Position numbers and translations under genes: made by a program. Under the pieces are notes generated by a model. That model was not told the DNA's origin. It ran no database searches and worked only from the letters and a program-made list of their open reading frames with translations. Positions 1 to 6,835 of a stretch of 9,872 nucleotides of DNA are shown piece by piece. Source of the DNA: Selenomonadaceae bacterium (GTDB taxonomy: Bacteria > Bacillota > Negativicutes > Selenomonadales > Selenomonadaceae); assembly GCA_016280345.1 (NCBI GenBank), contig JAEEGN010000196.1, positions 1-9,872 on the forward strand, in the 5' to 3' direction. Within the stretch, counting starts at the first letter, position 1, and each line of letters opens with the position of its first letter.

Positions 1-1
1 A

Positions 2-49
2 ATGGGGCTTATGCAAATATAGTGACGTCGAAAGGAGCAACCGCCCCAT
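2..49 (+). promoter_or_regulatory. Inverted repeat around the ribosome site of the first gene
   Basis: ATGGGGC at 2-8 is perfectly complementary to GCCCCAT at 43-49. The right arm covers the first two bases of the ATG start codon, and the 34-nt loop contains the ribosome binding site AAAGGAG (31-37). In RNA this could form a hairpin that hides the start codon. A 7-bp inverted repeat can occur by chance, and the transcript start is not visible at the window edge, so regulation is only a suggestion. Confidence 0.25.
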
Positions 50-1376
50 GTTCAAACGAAAGATTTATCAACAAATGGACGAATGGAAGAAACTGGCCCG
101 AGGGCGGTCAGCGCTTTTTATCCAAGGCGCGCGGCGCGTCGGGAAATCTACTGTGGCGCAGGAGTTTGCTCGACGGAAATACAAGAGTTTTCCTTTAATT
201 GATTTCTCGAAAGCTCGCCCTGAAGTCGTCAATCTCTTCAACGATATGCACGACTTGGACTTCTTTTTCTTGCAGCTTCAAATGCTTTTCAAAGTTCGAC
301 TCTATCTGAGAAAGTCCCTGATCATCTTCGACGAGGTTCAGCTCCAGCCGTTGGCGAGGCAAGCCATCAAGCATCTCGTAGCAGACGGCCGCTACGATTA
401 TCTGGAGACCGGTTCGTTGATTACTCTTCGCAAAAACATTGAAAATATCCTGATTCCCAGCGAAGAGGAATGTCTGCATATGTTCCCGATGGATTATGAA
501 GAATTCCTGTGGGCACGGGGCGACGAAGCTACCGCACCGCTTCTTCGTGAGATGTTCCAAGAAGGGCGCAGCTTTGGCGATAGCGTCCACCGAAAGCAAA
601 TGCAGGATTTTCGTTTATATATGCTTGTCGGCGGAATGCCGCAGGCGGTTGAAACATTACTTGAAGCAAACGACTTTGCCCAGATTGATCGTATGAAGCG
701 CAACATTCTGACGCTTTACGAAAACGATTTCCGAAAAATAGACCGTTCCGGTCGTGCTTCCCAACTTTTTGACGCCATCCCCGGTGAACTAAGCAAACAT
801 TCTTCGCGTTATCAAGTCTCAAAAGTAATCCGCCGCCAGCGAGCGAAAAACGTGCGGGACATTGTGGCGGACATAGCCGATTCGATGACGGTGCTGCCTG
901 CGTTTCGCGTCAGCGATCCCGGCCCCGGCATGTCTCTTGGCAAGGACATTGACCGTTTCAAGCTGTATCTCGCGGACACCGGACTTTTCGTCACACTTGC
1001 CTTTAAGGATCGCTCCTTCACAGATAATATCATCTATGAAAAGCTTCTCTATGGAAAGCTTCCTGCCAATCTCGGCTATTTGTACGAAAACATCGTCGCC
1101 CAGACCTTTCGCGCCACCGGGAACGATCTCTTTTACCACACATTCCCATCCGATACTTCCAACCATTCCTACGCAATTGATTTTCTGCTGGCCCGGCAGC
1201 ACAAAATCTGCCCCGTGGAGGTCAAGTCAGCCGCCGCGAAGCCGCACGCATCCCTTGACAGATTTCGCGCCAAGTACAAAAAACGCATCGCCGAGAGCTA
1301 TGTTATTTGCGGCAGGGATTATGCTGAAGAGGCCGGAGTGAAGTATGTCCCCTTTTTCTTGGCACATCTTCTTTAA
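48..1376 (+). CDS. AAA-family ATPase with DUF4143-type C-terminus
   Basis: A 442-residue protein of the ATPase family found widely in bacteria and archaea with a DUF4143 C-terminal region. The Walker A loop is GARRVGKST (residues 27-35), Walker B is LIIFDEVQ (91-98, acidic pair D95/E96), and YLETGSLI (118-125) fits the sensor strand. The C-terminus has IDFLL and PVEVKS (D378, E391, K393), which resembles a PD-(D/E)XK nuclease core. No membrane segment or signal peptide is seen, so it is cytoplasmic. The start is the ATG with AAAGGAG ten bases upstream. The physiological role of the family is poorly known; it is common on mobile and accessory DNA. Here it is the last gene before a tRNA-derived attachment scar, which suggests it is cargo of an integrated element. 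The reading frame is intact and full length for the family. Its base composition looks less GC-rich than that of the genes from 1698 onward. Confidence 0.88.
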   Translation: MFKRKIYQQMDEWKKLARGRSALFIQGARRVGKSTVAQEFARRKYKSFPLIDFSKARPEVVNLFNDMHDLDFFFLQLQMLFKVRLYLRKSLIIFDEVQLQPLARQAIKHLVADGRYDYLETGSLITLRKNIENILIPSEEECLHMFPMDYEEFLWARGDEATAPLLREMFQEGRSFGDSVHRKQMQDFRLYMLVGGMPQAVETLLEANDFAQIDRMKRNILTLYENDFRKIDRSGRASQLFDAIPGELSKHSSRYQVSKVIRRQRAKNVRDIVADIADSMTVLPAFRVSDPGPGMSLGKDIDRFKLYLADTGLFVTLAFKDRSFTDNIIYEKLLYGKLPANLGYLYENIVAQTFRATGNDLFYHTFPSDTSNHSYAIDFLLARQHKICPVEVKSAAAKPHASLDRFRAKYKKRIAESYVICGRDYAEEAGVKYVPFFLAHLL

Positions 1377-1556
1377 GAATGATGACAAAGCAAAAGATCA
1401 AGATAGTTTTTCCCTGCCTATTTCCCTGCCTTTTTTATATATTCGATATGATGTGCTGTATTTGAGATTTTCAAGATTGGCGTAAACTCAAGGTTTTCGA
1501 AAGCGAATAATGTTGATTTTCTGCGAAAAACAGTTACAAAATACCTGCAAAGACTA
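1377..1556. other. AT-rich end of the putative integrated element
   Basis: This gene-free stretch joins the ATPase gene to the tRNA fragment. It is visibly AT-rich compared with the DNA to the right. It contains the tandem TTTCCCTGCC repeat and a short inverted pair TTTTCG/CGAAAA (around 1496-1528). I see no clear terminator for the ATPase gene and no convincing gene. It resembles the non-coding recombination end of an integrative element; this is inference from its position next to the scar. Confidence 0.4.
1409..1430 (+). repeat. Tandem 10-bp direct repeat, possible integrase arm sites
   Basis: TTTCCCTGCC occurs twice, at 1409-1418 and 1421-1430, with a 12-bp period. The pair lies about 130-150 bp from the tRNA-derived core site at 1557. 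Tyrosine recombinases of the lambda and Tn916 type bind short direct repeats (arm sites) at about such distances from the crossover core. The repeat is seen directly; the function is inferred. Confidence 0.45.
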
Positions 1557-1601
1557 TTCGTAATGAGCAGGTCGTAGGTTCAAGTCCTATAGCTAGCTCC
1601 A
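1557..1601 (+). other. Attachment site: orphan 3' part of tRNA-Thr(CGU)
   Basis: The sequence reads as the 3' half of a tRNA. It has the 7-nt anticodon loop TTCGTAA (1557-1563, anticodon CGT at 1559-1561), the 3' anticodon strand TGAGC (1564-1568), the variable loop AGGTC (1569-1573), the T-arm GTAGG/TTCAAGT/CCTAT (1574-1590), the acceptor strand AGCTAGC (1591-1597), discriminator T, and encoded CCA (1599-1601). The bases before it, GACTA (1552-1556), cannot form the required stem with TGAGC, which would need GCTCA. No D-arm or 5' acceptor strand lies upstream. Identity therefore begins in the anticodon loop, a typical crossover site of tyrosine recombinases. This is best read as the displaced tRNA end left by insertion of an element lying to the left; the restored full tRNA should be at the element's other end, outside the window. 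Confidence 0.8.
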
Positions 1602-1610
1602 GGCAAGCAA

Positions 1611-1640
1611 AGCTCCCGGTTTTCGGGGGCTTTTTCTTTT
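1611..1640 (+). terminator. Rho-independent terminator, probably the original tRNA-Thr terminator
   Basis: AGCTCCCG (1611-1618) pairs with CGGGGGCT (1624-1631), eight pairs including one G-T, around the loop GTTTT, and is followed by a T-rich tail (1631-1640). It begins ten bases after the tRNA CCA end, the usual place for a tRNA terminator. That supports the region to the right being the original chromosome. Confidence 0.75.
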
Positions 1641-1648
1641 GCACGCAG

Positions 1649-1679
1649 AAGAGCCCCGCGATTGCGGGGCTCTTTTTTT
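1649..1679. terminator. Strong hairpin terminator between convergent units
   Basis: AAGAGCCCCGC (1649-1659) and GCGGGGCTCTT (1664-1674) form a perfect 11-bp stem with loop GATT, followed by T bases to 1679 on the plus strand. It ends 18 bases from the stop codon of the minus-strand sensor gene, so it may also terminate that transcript. The T-tract is better on the plus strand; the minus strand has only a short TCTTC-like tail. Confidence 0.7.
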
Positions 1680-1697
1680 GCATGAAAGCCGCAGCGT

Positions 1698-3533
1698 TCA
1701 TTCCTCCTGCACAAGCGACGTGGCGGTGTGGGAGACTTCCTCGCATTGCGCGGAAACCTTTTCCGTCGCCTCCGAGATCTTCTGGATGAATATGCCGATT
1801 TCGCGGACCTGGTCCTCCATCTGCTCCGAGGCATCCGTCATACCGCGGACCTCCCTGGCGGCGGATTCCTGGTTCTTCTTCGTCTCGCGCACCGTCTCGT
1901 CAGTGGCCTGTGCCAGCTTCCGCACCTCGTCGGCCACGACGGCGAAGCCCCGCCCCGCCTCCCCGGCATGCGCCGCCTCGATGGCCGCGTTCAGCGCCAG
2001 GAGGTTCGTCTGTGAGGAAATCTTCATGATGTCGTCCGACGCGGTGGCGAAATCGTCCATCTTCTTGGAAACCATGTCCGTGATGCCCTTCAGGCGGTTG
2101 GAAACCGTCGTGAGGTTCTCGATCTTCACGCTGATCTCGTTGACGTGTTTCGTGTTCTCGGCGCTGCTGTCCGCTACCAGCCGGATTGCCTCGATGATGT
2201 CCTTCACTTTGCCCGAGATCTGGCTCTTCCGCCGGTCCGCCTCGGCCACGAGGATGCGGTGCCGCTCGTAGTCCACGCAGCTGTCGGGGATATTCTTGCC
2301 GCGCTTCACGGCCTGCGCGAAACGCTGACAGCTTCCGTAGCCGCAGGCGAAACAGTTGATCTCCCGCGACGCCTTCGTTTCCTTGCCGAGACTGCGGAAC
2401 ACATCTTCCAGGTCGGTGTCGTCAAAGAAGCCGTGGACGTTCTTGTTCGAGTAGGCCCGGCGAAAATCGTCCACGTTGAGATGCGCGTCGAAATAGACGA
2501 AGGGCGCGTACTCCGTCCCCTGCCCGGTTTGCTTCACCTGCGCCTCGATCCGGGCCTGCTTCTTGCGGTTCGTCCTGGCGTCGATATCGTCGAGCACGGC
2601 CTGCTTCGTGGTGCCGGGCCCGCGGTTGCAGCCCTCGCCGCAATTCAGGATATCCACCACCGTCGGCACGTCCTGCCCCCGCGACCGCCGTTCCAGGTAC
2701 TGGTGCAGATACGGATAGGCGTGCTTCGGGGACTCGATCTGACGCACCCAGATCTCGGGATTCGTCACGAAAATATTTTCCTTCAGCCCGCCGGGACGAC
2801 TGTAAGTATGGCCCAGGCCCGCCTCCATGCCCTCGAAATCCGCCGTGGGGCAGCTCCGCAGATTGATATGCTCGCGCTCGATTTTCTCCTGCAGCTTCCG
2901 GAACGTCACGTTGTACTGCACGAGCCCGTGGTTGTTCGCGTCGTTGATCTCGTCCACCTTCGCCACGCAGGGCGACAGGAAGGCCAGCTTCTCCTTCACG
3001 TGCTGGTATTTCCGCAAATACACCGCCAGGCACATCATCGGGCTGTGGATGGGCGAGAGATAGGGCAGGATGTCCGGGATATAGCGCTCGCAATAGTTGA
3101 TGATGGCCGGACAGGGCTGGGCCACGACGGACTCCAGCCGGTATTTCTCGATGGCGCGCAGATAGGCCCAGGTGGTGATGTCCGCGCCCAGGGACACGTC
3201 GTAGATGTGCTTGACGCCCTTCGATTTCAGCCAGCCGAAAAGATGCCCCATATCGTCGAAATTCACCTGCGCCGCCGGAGCCGCTATCACGGAAATCGCC
3301 TCTCCTGCCTCCAGATCGCGGAAGAAGTCCTCCGTATCGTCCGTATAATCACGGGCGCCGTGGTCGCAGGCCCCCAGGCAGGCGCCGCAATGGATGCAGT
3401 ACCGGTCGTCGACGTGCACTTTCCGCTTGCCGTCGGCGTTGACGAACACCTCGTTGGCGCAATCCACGGGACATGCCTCGATGCATTTGTTGCAGCCCGT
3501 ACATTTCTCTTCATACGTAAAGATACGGCTCAT
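1698..3533 (-). CDS. [FeFe]-hydrogenase-like iron-sulfur sensor with chemotaxis signalling domain
   Basis: A 611-residue soluble protein with no membrane segments. Domains in order: two ferredoxin-type [4Fe-4S] motifs (C11/C14/C17/C21 and C46/C49/C52/C56); a hydrogenase large-subunit-like domain (about 75-385); a small Fe-S domain with C394/C397/C402/C419 (FACGYGSC region); a helical stretch; and a methyl-accepting chemotaxis signalling domain whose hairpin tip is near ISSQTNLLALNAAIEAAHAG (505-524). The hydrogenase motifs are altered. PCP (C141) replaces the usual SCCP, SPC (C189) matches the second motif, and LNCGEGC (C298/C302) matches the third but lacks the GGGQP tail. All four likely cluster Cys remain, while the proton-relay Cys before C141 is a Pro. 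I infer a sensor of redox state, H2 or another gas that signals to CheA/CheW, rather than a turnover enzyme. The start is the ATG at 3533, seven bases after GAGGGGAGG; the in-frame TTG at 3539 is too close to that site. Confidence 0.87.
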   Translation of the reverse strand: MSRIFTYEEKCTGCNKCIEACPVDCANEVFVNADGKRKVHVDDRYCIHCGACLGACDHGARDYTDDTEDFFRDLEAGEAISVIAAPAAQVNFDDMGHLFGWLKSKGVKHIYDVSLGADITTWAYLRAIEKYRLESVVAQPCPAIINYCERYIPDILPYLSPIHSPMMCLAVYLRKYQHVKEKLAFLSPCVAKVDEINDANNHGLVQYNVTFRKLQEKIEREHINLRSCPTADFEGMEAGLGHTYSRPGGLKENIFVTNPEIWVRQIESPKHAYPYLHQYLERRSRGQDVPTVVDILNCGEGCNRGPGTTKQAVLDDIDARTNRKKQARIEAQVKQTGQGTEYAPFVYFDAHLNVDDFRRAYSNKNVHGFFDDTDLEDVFRSLGKETKASREINCFACGYGSCQRFAQAVKRGKNIPDSCVDYERHRILVAEADRRKSQISGKVKDIIEAIRLVADSSAENTKHVNEISVKIENLTTVSNRLKGITDMVSKKMDDFATASDDIMKISSQTNLLALNAAIEAAHAGEAGRGFAVVADEVRKLAQATDETVRETKKNQESAAREVRGMTDASEQMEDQVREIGIFIQKISEATEKVSAQCEEVSHTATSLVQEE

Positions 3534-4010
3534 GAACAATCCTCCCCTCGAAAGCCTGTGCCGACGGCATCCGAAACACCGGCCGGCCCTCGTCGTCTTG
3601 CCAGCTTTATATAACTCATAACGAATATTCTATGTCGCAAGTGAAATTCCTTCTACTGTTTTTCAAAAAAACCTCTCCGATAAATCAGGGCTTTCGTTAT
3701 TCCGTCGGCGCAGTCTTCTGCCGCGCGTTTGAATCCCCTGTCCTTTCCGGCAGGACTCTTGCCCGGCGCGTCGAATCTTCCTTTAAAGCAAGGGCCTGTC
3801 TTCCTGCCGATAGCGGCGGGCGCGGAACCGCCACCGAAACAACGCAAACAACGCCCTTCCCCACCCCCTGCAAAGCGGCGGAAAATTGTCCGGGCAAAAC
3901 CGGCCGGAAAAAATCACCGATATTTCTCGGCTGGTGGCACCGCAATGCAAACAAATGTTTTGATAATAACAGCTCCGGAAGGAAAAACCGTCGCAAAGCG
4001 GATTGCTCCG
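3534..4010. other. Divergent intergenic region, no convincing gene
   Basis: The long spacer between the minus-strand sensor and the plus-strand polymer operon. The sensor's promoter should lie near 3605-3650. The minus strand there has an AT-rich stretch with TTGCGA and TATATAA elements, but the spacing (20-21 bp) is poor, so I do not call it. Short frames in 3630-4010 on both strands have no recognisable protein features and no good combination of ribosome site and start. GGTGGCACCGC (3933-3943) resembles the conserved T-box motif, but no other T-box leader element or suitable downstream gene is seen. The middle part is rich in short GC inverted repeats, so an uncharacterised RNA or decayed gene is possible. 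Confidence 0.4.
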
Positions 4011-4040
4011 TTGACATATAAGTCATCAAAGGTATATAAT
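4011..4040 (+). promoter_or_regulatory. Strong sigma-70/sigma-A promoter of the polymer operon
   Basis: A perfect -35 box TTGACA (4011-4016) and a perfect -10 box TATAAT (4035-4040) are separated by 18 bp. Transcription should begin near 4047, giving a leader of about 90 nt before the ATG at 4136. This is the best promoter match I see in the window and implies substantial expression of the downstream transferase gene. Confidence 0.85.
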
Positions 4041-4059
4041 ATAGTTCCTTATATTTTGA

Positions 4060-4098
4060 TATTTCGCGGAATATTTCTTTTTGCGAAATACATTTTTT
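4060..4098 (+). promoter_or_regulatory. Leader hairpin followed by a T-run, possible attenuator
   Basis: TATTTCGC (4060-4067) pairs perfectly with GCGAAATA (4083-4090) around a 15-nt loop, and six T bases follow at 4093-4098. It lies inside the predicted 5' leader. The layout resembles a weak intrinsic terminator, but the stem is short, AT-rich and large-looped. An alternative stem ATATT/AATAT (4059-4063/4070-4074) overlaps its left arm, so two exclusive structures are possible. The function is inferred. Confidence 0.3.
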
Positions 4099-4135
4099 CC
4101 CAGCTGACCAAATCGCGGATTCTCGGAGGACAGGC

Positions 4136-6637
4136 ATGGCAGTCAAGGAGCGCATCCTGGGCAAACTGAAAACCGTAGGCGATATCCTGCTTGCCCCGGG
4201 GAAGGACCGGCCGTATCCGGCCGCATCCGAGGCGCTGACGGCGGCGCGTGACTGGAGCCGGAAAGGACTGCCCGGCGATTGCTTCGCCCCTTACGCCGAG
4301 ATCTACGACGGTCTTCTGCCCGCCTTTCATCAGCTGGCCACCGGCGCTCTGGACGTCAGAGAGGTGCTTCCTCTCTGTCAGGGACTCCTGCACCATCTGT
4401 CCAACCTGACGAAAGAAGAGTGGCGCTTCAAGCGGGAACTCGTTTTCCTTCCCTATAAAGTAACGATGTGGGACAGCCTGGAAAGCGTCTGGCGGGCCGC
4501 GGTGGCGGATGAGGAACATTGTCTCCCTTACGTCATCCCGATTCCCTATTGTGACCGGAATCCTGACGGCACGGCGAAGGAATGGCACCTCGAGGCCAGC
4601 CGGTATCCCAAGGACGTTCCCGTCCTCGATTGGCAGTCCGTCGATCTGGCCGAGATGCGCCCCGACGCCATCTTCATCCACAATCCCTATGACGACCAGA
4701 ACCGCGTCACCTCGGTGGAGAGCCGCTATTACTCCCGCAATCTGAAGCCGCTGACGAAGCTGCTGATCTACATCCCCTACTTCTCGACCACCGGCGGCAT
4801 GATGGAGGGGCAGAAACTCTGCGCCGCTTATGAACACGCCGACTACATCGTCGTTCAGGCGGAAAAGCTCAGCGCGTTCATCGATCCCTCCATCCCAAAG
4901 GAAAAGATCCTGCCCTTCGGCTCGCCAAAATTCGACAAAGTCCTGCGGCTCTGCCAGAACCCGCCGGCGCCGCCTCCGGCCTGGCGGAAGAAACTCAAGG
5001 GTCGCCGGGTCTATTTTTACAACACCAGTCTGGGCGGCATGCTGGGCAATACGGAAGCCTTCCTGCAGAAGATGAAATACGTCTTCGACTGCTTCCGGGG
5101 CAAGGAAAACGCCTGCCTCCTCTGGCGCCCCCATCCGTTGCTGGACTCGACTTTTGAGTCCATGCGCCGGGAATTCCTGCCGGAGTTTGAAAAGCTCAAG
5201 TCCTATTACATTGAGAAACAAATTGGCATCTTCGACGATACCCCGGAAATCGAGGACTCCATCGCCCTCTCCGACGCCTATATCGGCGACAGCGCCACCA
5301 GCGTGACCTCCCTCTTCGGCCTGGCCGGAAAGCCGATGTTCATTTTCAACAATCTGCTTCATACGCCGCCGGCAGAGGACGACTGGCGCGGCGCCATGAA
5401 TTGGGGCATCAACCTGGAGAGCAAGGATTGGATCATTACCCAGGGGAACAAACTCTACCACGCGCCGAACCACGATTACCACTACCGCTTTTACTGCGAC
5501 CTGTCCGAGTATGCCCACGGCGGCTACTATACGACCGTCTGGGCTTTGAACGGTAAGGTCTACGCCTTCCCCGGCAACGCCCAGGACATCCTGGTAATCG
5601 GCGACCACAAAATCGAGCGCCGTATCCCGCTGAACCATCACTTGGAAAAGGCCGGCGCCTTCCGCGGCCCCGTTCACATCGGTCATTACCTGTTCCTGCT
5701 GCCGATTCTCTATCCGGCCATCGTCCGCTTCGATCTGGAAACGGAACGGATCGACTACATCGAGGGGCTCAACGACACCATCGTGCGGTACGTCAATGAG
5801 GAATGGCGTGTCGGCGGCTGCGCCATCTGGGGAGACCTTCTCCTGCTTGCCTCTCCGGTCAGCCAGCAAGTCATCGCCATCCATAGCGAAACGCTGACCA
5901 TACAGAGCGTCATCGCCGGCAATCCGCAGAACCAGGGCGGCTGTCTGGCCATGCTCCCCGACGGCGACGATTTTTGGATGGTTCCCTACATCGGCCGCGT
6001 CGTCACCCGCTGGAATCCGAAGAAGAACGAAGCCCGGGAATACGACGCCTTCCCCGAGGGTTTCCTGTGCCATTACTATCCCTTCGGTTACCCCTGTGAG
6101 GACAAACCCTTCACCGGCGGCCTGGCCGATGAGGAATATGTCTATCTCCCACCTTATTGGGGCAATCAGTACGTCCGCATCCACAAGGAAACCGGCGTGG
6201 CGGAGAAATGGGACGCACCCTTCCCCGTCGATATCCATGGCAAAAACGGCTACTTCTTCGCCGGCTCCACCGGCGGCTTCGGTTACCTGCCGGACAAGAA
6301 GGAAATCCTGTTCTGGTACGCCCCGGCGCGGCAATGGTACCGGTATGACGCGAAGGAAAAGACCTTCACCCCGCTGGACGTCACCTTCGACGTTGACGAC
6401 CTGAAGCAGCACGTCGACGGCTTCCGGGAAGAATCCGAGTGGTTCCGCTACGGCTGCATGGAGGACGCCTTCAACACCCTGCCGGACTTCATCGACGGCA
6501 AAATCACCGGCAGCCCCCACGACAAAGCCCGCCAAATCCGCGCCTTCGAAGCGATCGCCGCCAACCCCGACGGCACCGCCGGCGAAAAGATCTACCAATT
6601 CACAATAAACAAGCTAACCACTACAGCCCTCGACTGA
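4136..6637 (+). CDS. CDP-glycerol glycerophosphotransferase-like protein with long C-terminal extension
   Basis: An 833-residue protein with no signal peptide or membrane helix, so it is cytoplasmic or peripheral. Residues about 95-405 resemble the GT-B catalytic part of TagF/CDP-glycerol glycerophosphotransferases: LLWRPHPL (328-335) matches the conserved R-x-HP loop, and ALSDAYIGDSATSVTSLFG (377-395) followed by GKPMFIF matches the family's S-D-x-x-x-x-D-x-S-S region, with the serines partly replaced. Residues about 430-750 form a second region rich in aromatic and Gly residues, with recurring strand-like units such as NGKVYAFPG, GDLLLLASP, DDFWMVPYIG, EEYVYLPPYW and KNGYFFAG. This looks like a beta-propeller and is not part of standard TagF. 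The start is the ATG five bases after GGAGGA (4125-4130). It is the first gene of a likely operon. It probably transfers a CDP-linked polyol phosphate to a glycan or other acceptor, but donor and acceptor are unknown. Confidence 0.75.
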   Translation: MAVKERILGKLKTVGDILLAPGKDRPYPAASEALTAARDWSRKGLPGDCFAPYAEIYDGLLPAFHQLATGALDVREVLPLCQGLLHHLSNLTKEEWRFKRELVFLPYKVTMWDSLESVWRAAVADEEHCLPYVIPIPYCDRNPDGTAKEWHLEASRYPKDVPVLDWQSVDLAEMRPDAIFIHNPYDDQNRVTSVESRYYSRNLKPLTKLLIYIPYFSTTGGMMEGQKLCAAYEHADYIVVQAEKLSAFIDPSIPKEKILPFGSPKFDKVLRLCQNPPAPPPAWRKKLKGRRVYFYNTSLGGMLGNTEAFLQKMKYVFDCFRGKENACLLWRPHPLLDSTFESMRREFLPEFEKLKSYYIEKQIGIFDDTPEIEDSIALSDAYIGDSATSVTSLFGLAGKPMFIFNNLLHTPPAEDDWRGAMNWGINLESKDWIITQGNKLYHAPNHDYHYRFYCDLSEYAHGGYYTTVWALNGKVYAFPGNAQDILVIGDHKIERRIPLNHHLEKAGAFRGPVHIGHYLFLLPILYPAIVRFDLETERIDYIEGLNDTIVRYVNEEWRVGGCAIWGDLLLLASPVSQQVIAIHSETLTIQSVIAGNPQNQGGCLAMLPDGDDFWMVPYIGRVVTRWNPKKNEAREYDAFPEGFLCHYYPFGYPCEDKPFTGGLADEEYVYLPPYWGNQYVRIHKETGVAEKWDAPFPVDIHGKNGYFFAGSTGGFGYLPDKKEILFWYAPARQWYRYDAKEKTFTPLDVTFDVDDLKQHVDGFREESEWFRYGCMEDAFNTLPDFIDGKITGSPHDKARQIRAFEAIAANPDGTAGEKIYQFTINKLTTTALD

Positions 6638-6648
6638 AGCCTTTTTGA

Positions 6649-6697
6649 GCCTTCCCCTTTGGGGAAGGTGGCGAGCGAAGCGAGTCGGATGAGGTCC
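6649..6697. repeat. REP-like intergenic repeat with hairpin
   Basis: CCTTCCCC (6650-6657) pairs with GGGGAAGG (6661-6668) around TTT. It is followed by GGCGAGCGAAGCGAGTC (6670-6686) and GGATGAGG. A hairpin followed by a C-G-A-A-G core is the layout of dispersed intergenic repeats common in anaerobic Firmicutes. No T-run follows, so it is not a classic terminator, although it may reduce read-through or protect the upstream mRNA end. It lies 12 bases after the transferase stop. The remaining sequence to 6820 shows no gene and no clear promoter. Confidence 0.6.
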
Positions 6698-6835
6698 ACT
6701 AGCTTAGAAGATTGATGAAAACTAAAACTACTGTGTCACTCTCTCCAGCTTTTGCGCCACATCCCTTCAACCTTTTTTATCTATCGATTTCCCCATCATC
6801 ACCGAGGCGGACACGCCGGGAAAGGAGACATATCG

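Noticed and set aside
1557..1601. A functional tRNA gene
   Set aside because: Only the part from the anticodon loop onward is present; the 5' anticodon strand does not pair and there is no D-arm or 5' acceptor strand.
1534..1746. Small minus-strand frame containing GLEPTTCSLR
   Set aside because: This peptide is a well-known false translation of the antisense strand of a tRNA 3' end; here it only reflects the attachment scar.
2145..3614. Plus-strand open frame of 489 codons opposite the sensor gene
   Set aside because: The minus strand shows multiple Cys cluster motifs and a chemotaxis signalling tip; the plus frame has no recognisable domain.
3653..3847. Small minus-strand ORF in the divergent spacer
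   Set aside because: Composition is unlike a folded protein, it has no recognised family, and no good ribosome site precedes its start.
3933..3943. T-box riboswitch
   Set aside because: Only the short GGTGGCACCGC match is present; no Stem I, specifier loop or T-box terminator is seen, a separate strong promoter lies downstream, and the next gene is not related to amino acids.
4049..6598. Very long antisense open frame (849 codons) across the transferase gene
   Set aside because: It mirrors the GC-rich codon pattern of the sense gene, has low-complexity composition (rich in V, G, D, E), recognisable motifs are only on the plus strand, and no ribosome site supports it.
6752..6835. Upstream ATG start for the cytidylyltransferase fusion
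   Set aside because: The extra 28 residues match nothing in the family, and the ideal ribosome site is placed for the TTG at 6836, directly before the conserved first strand.
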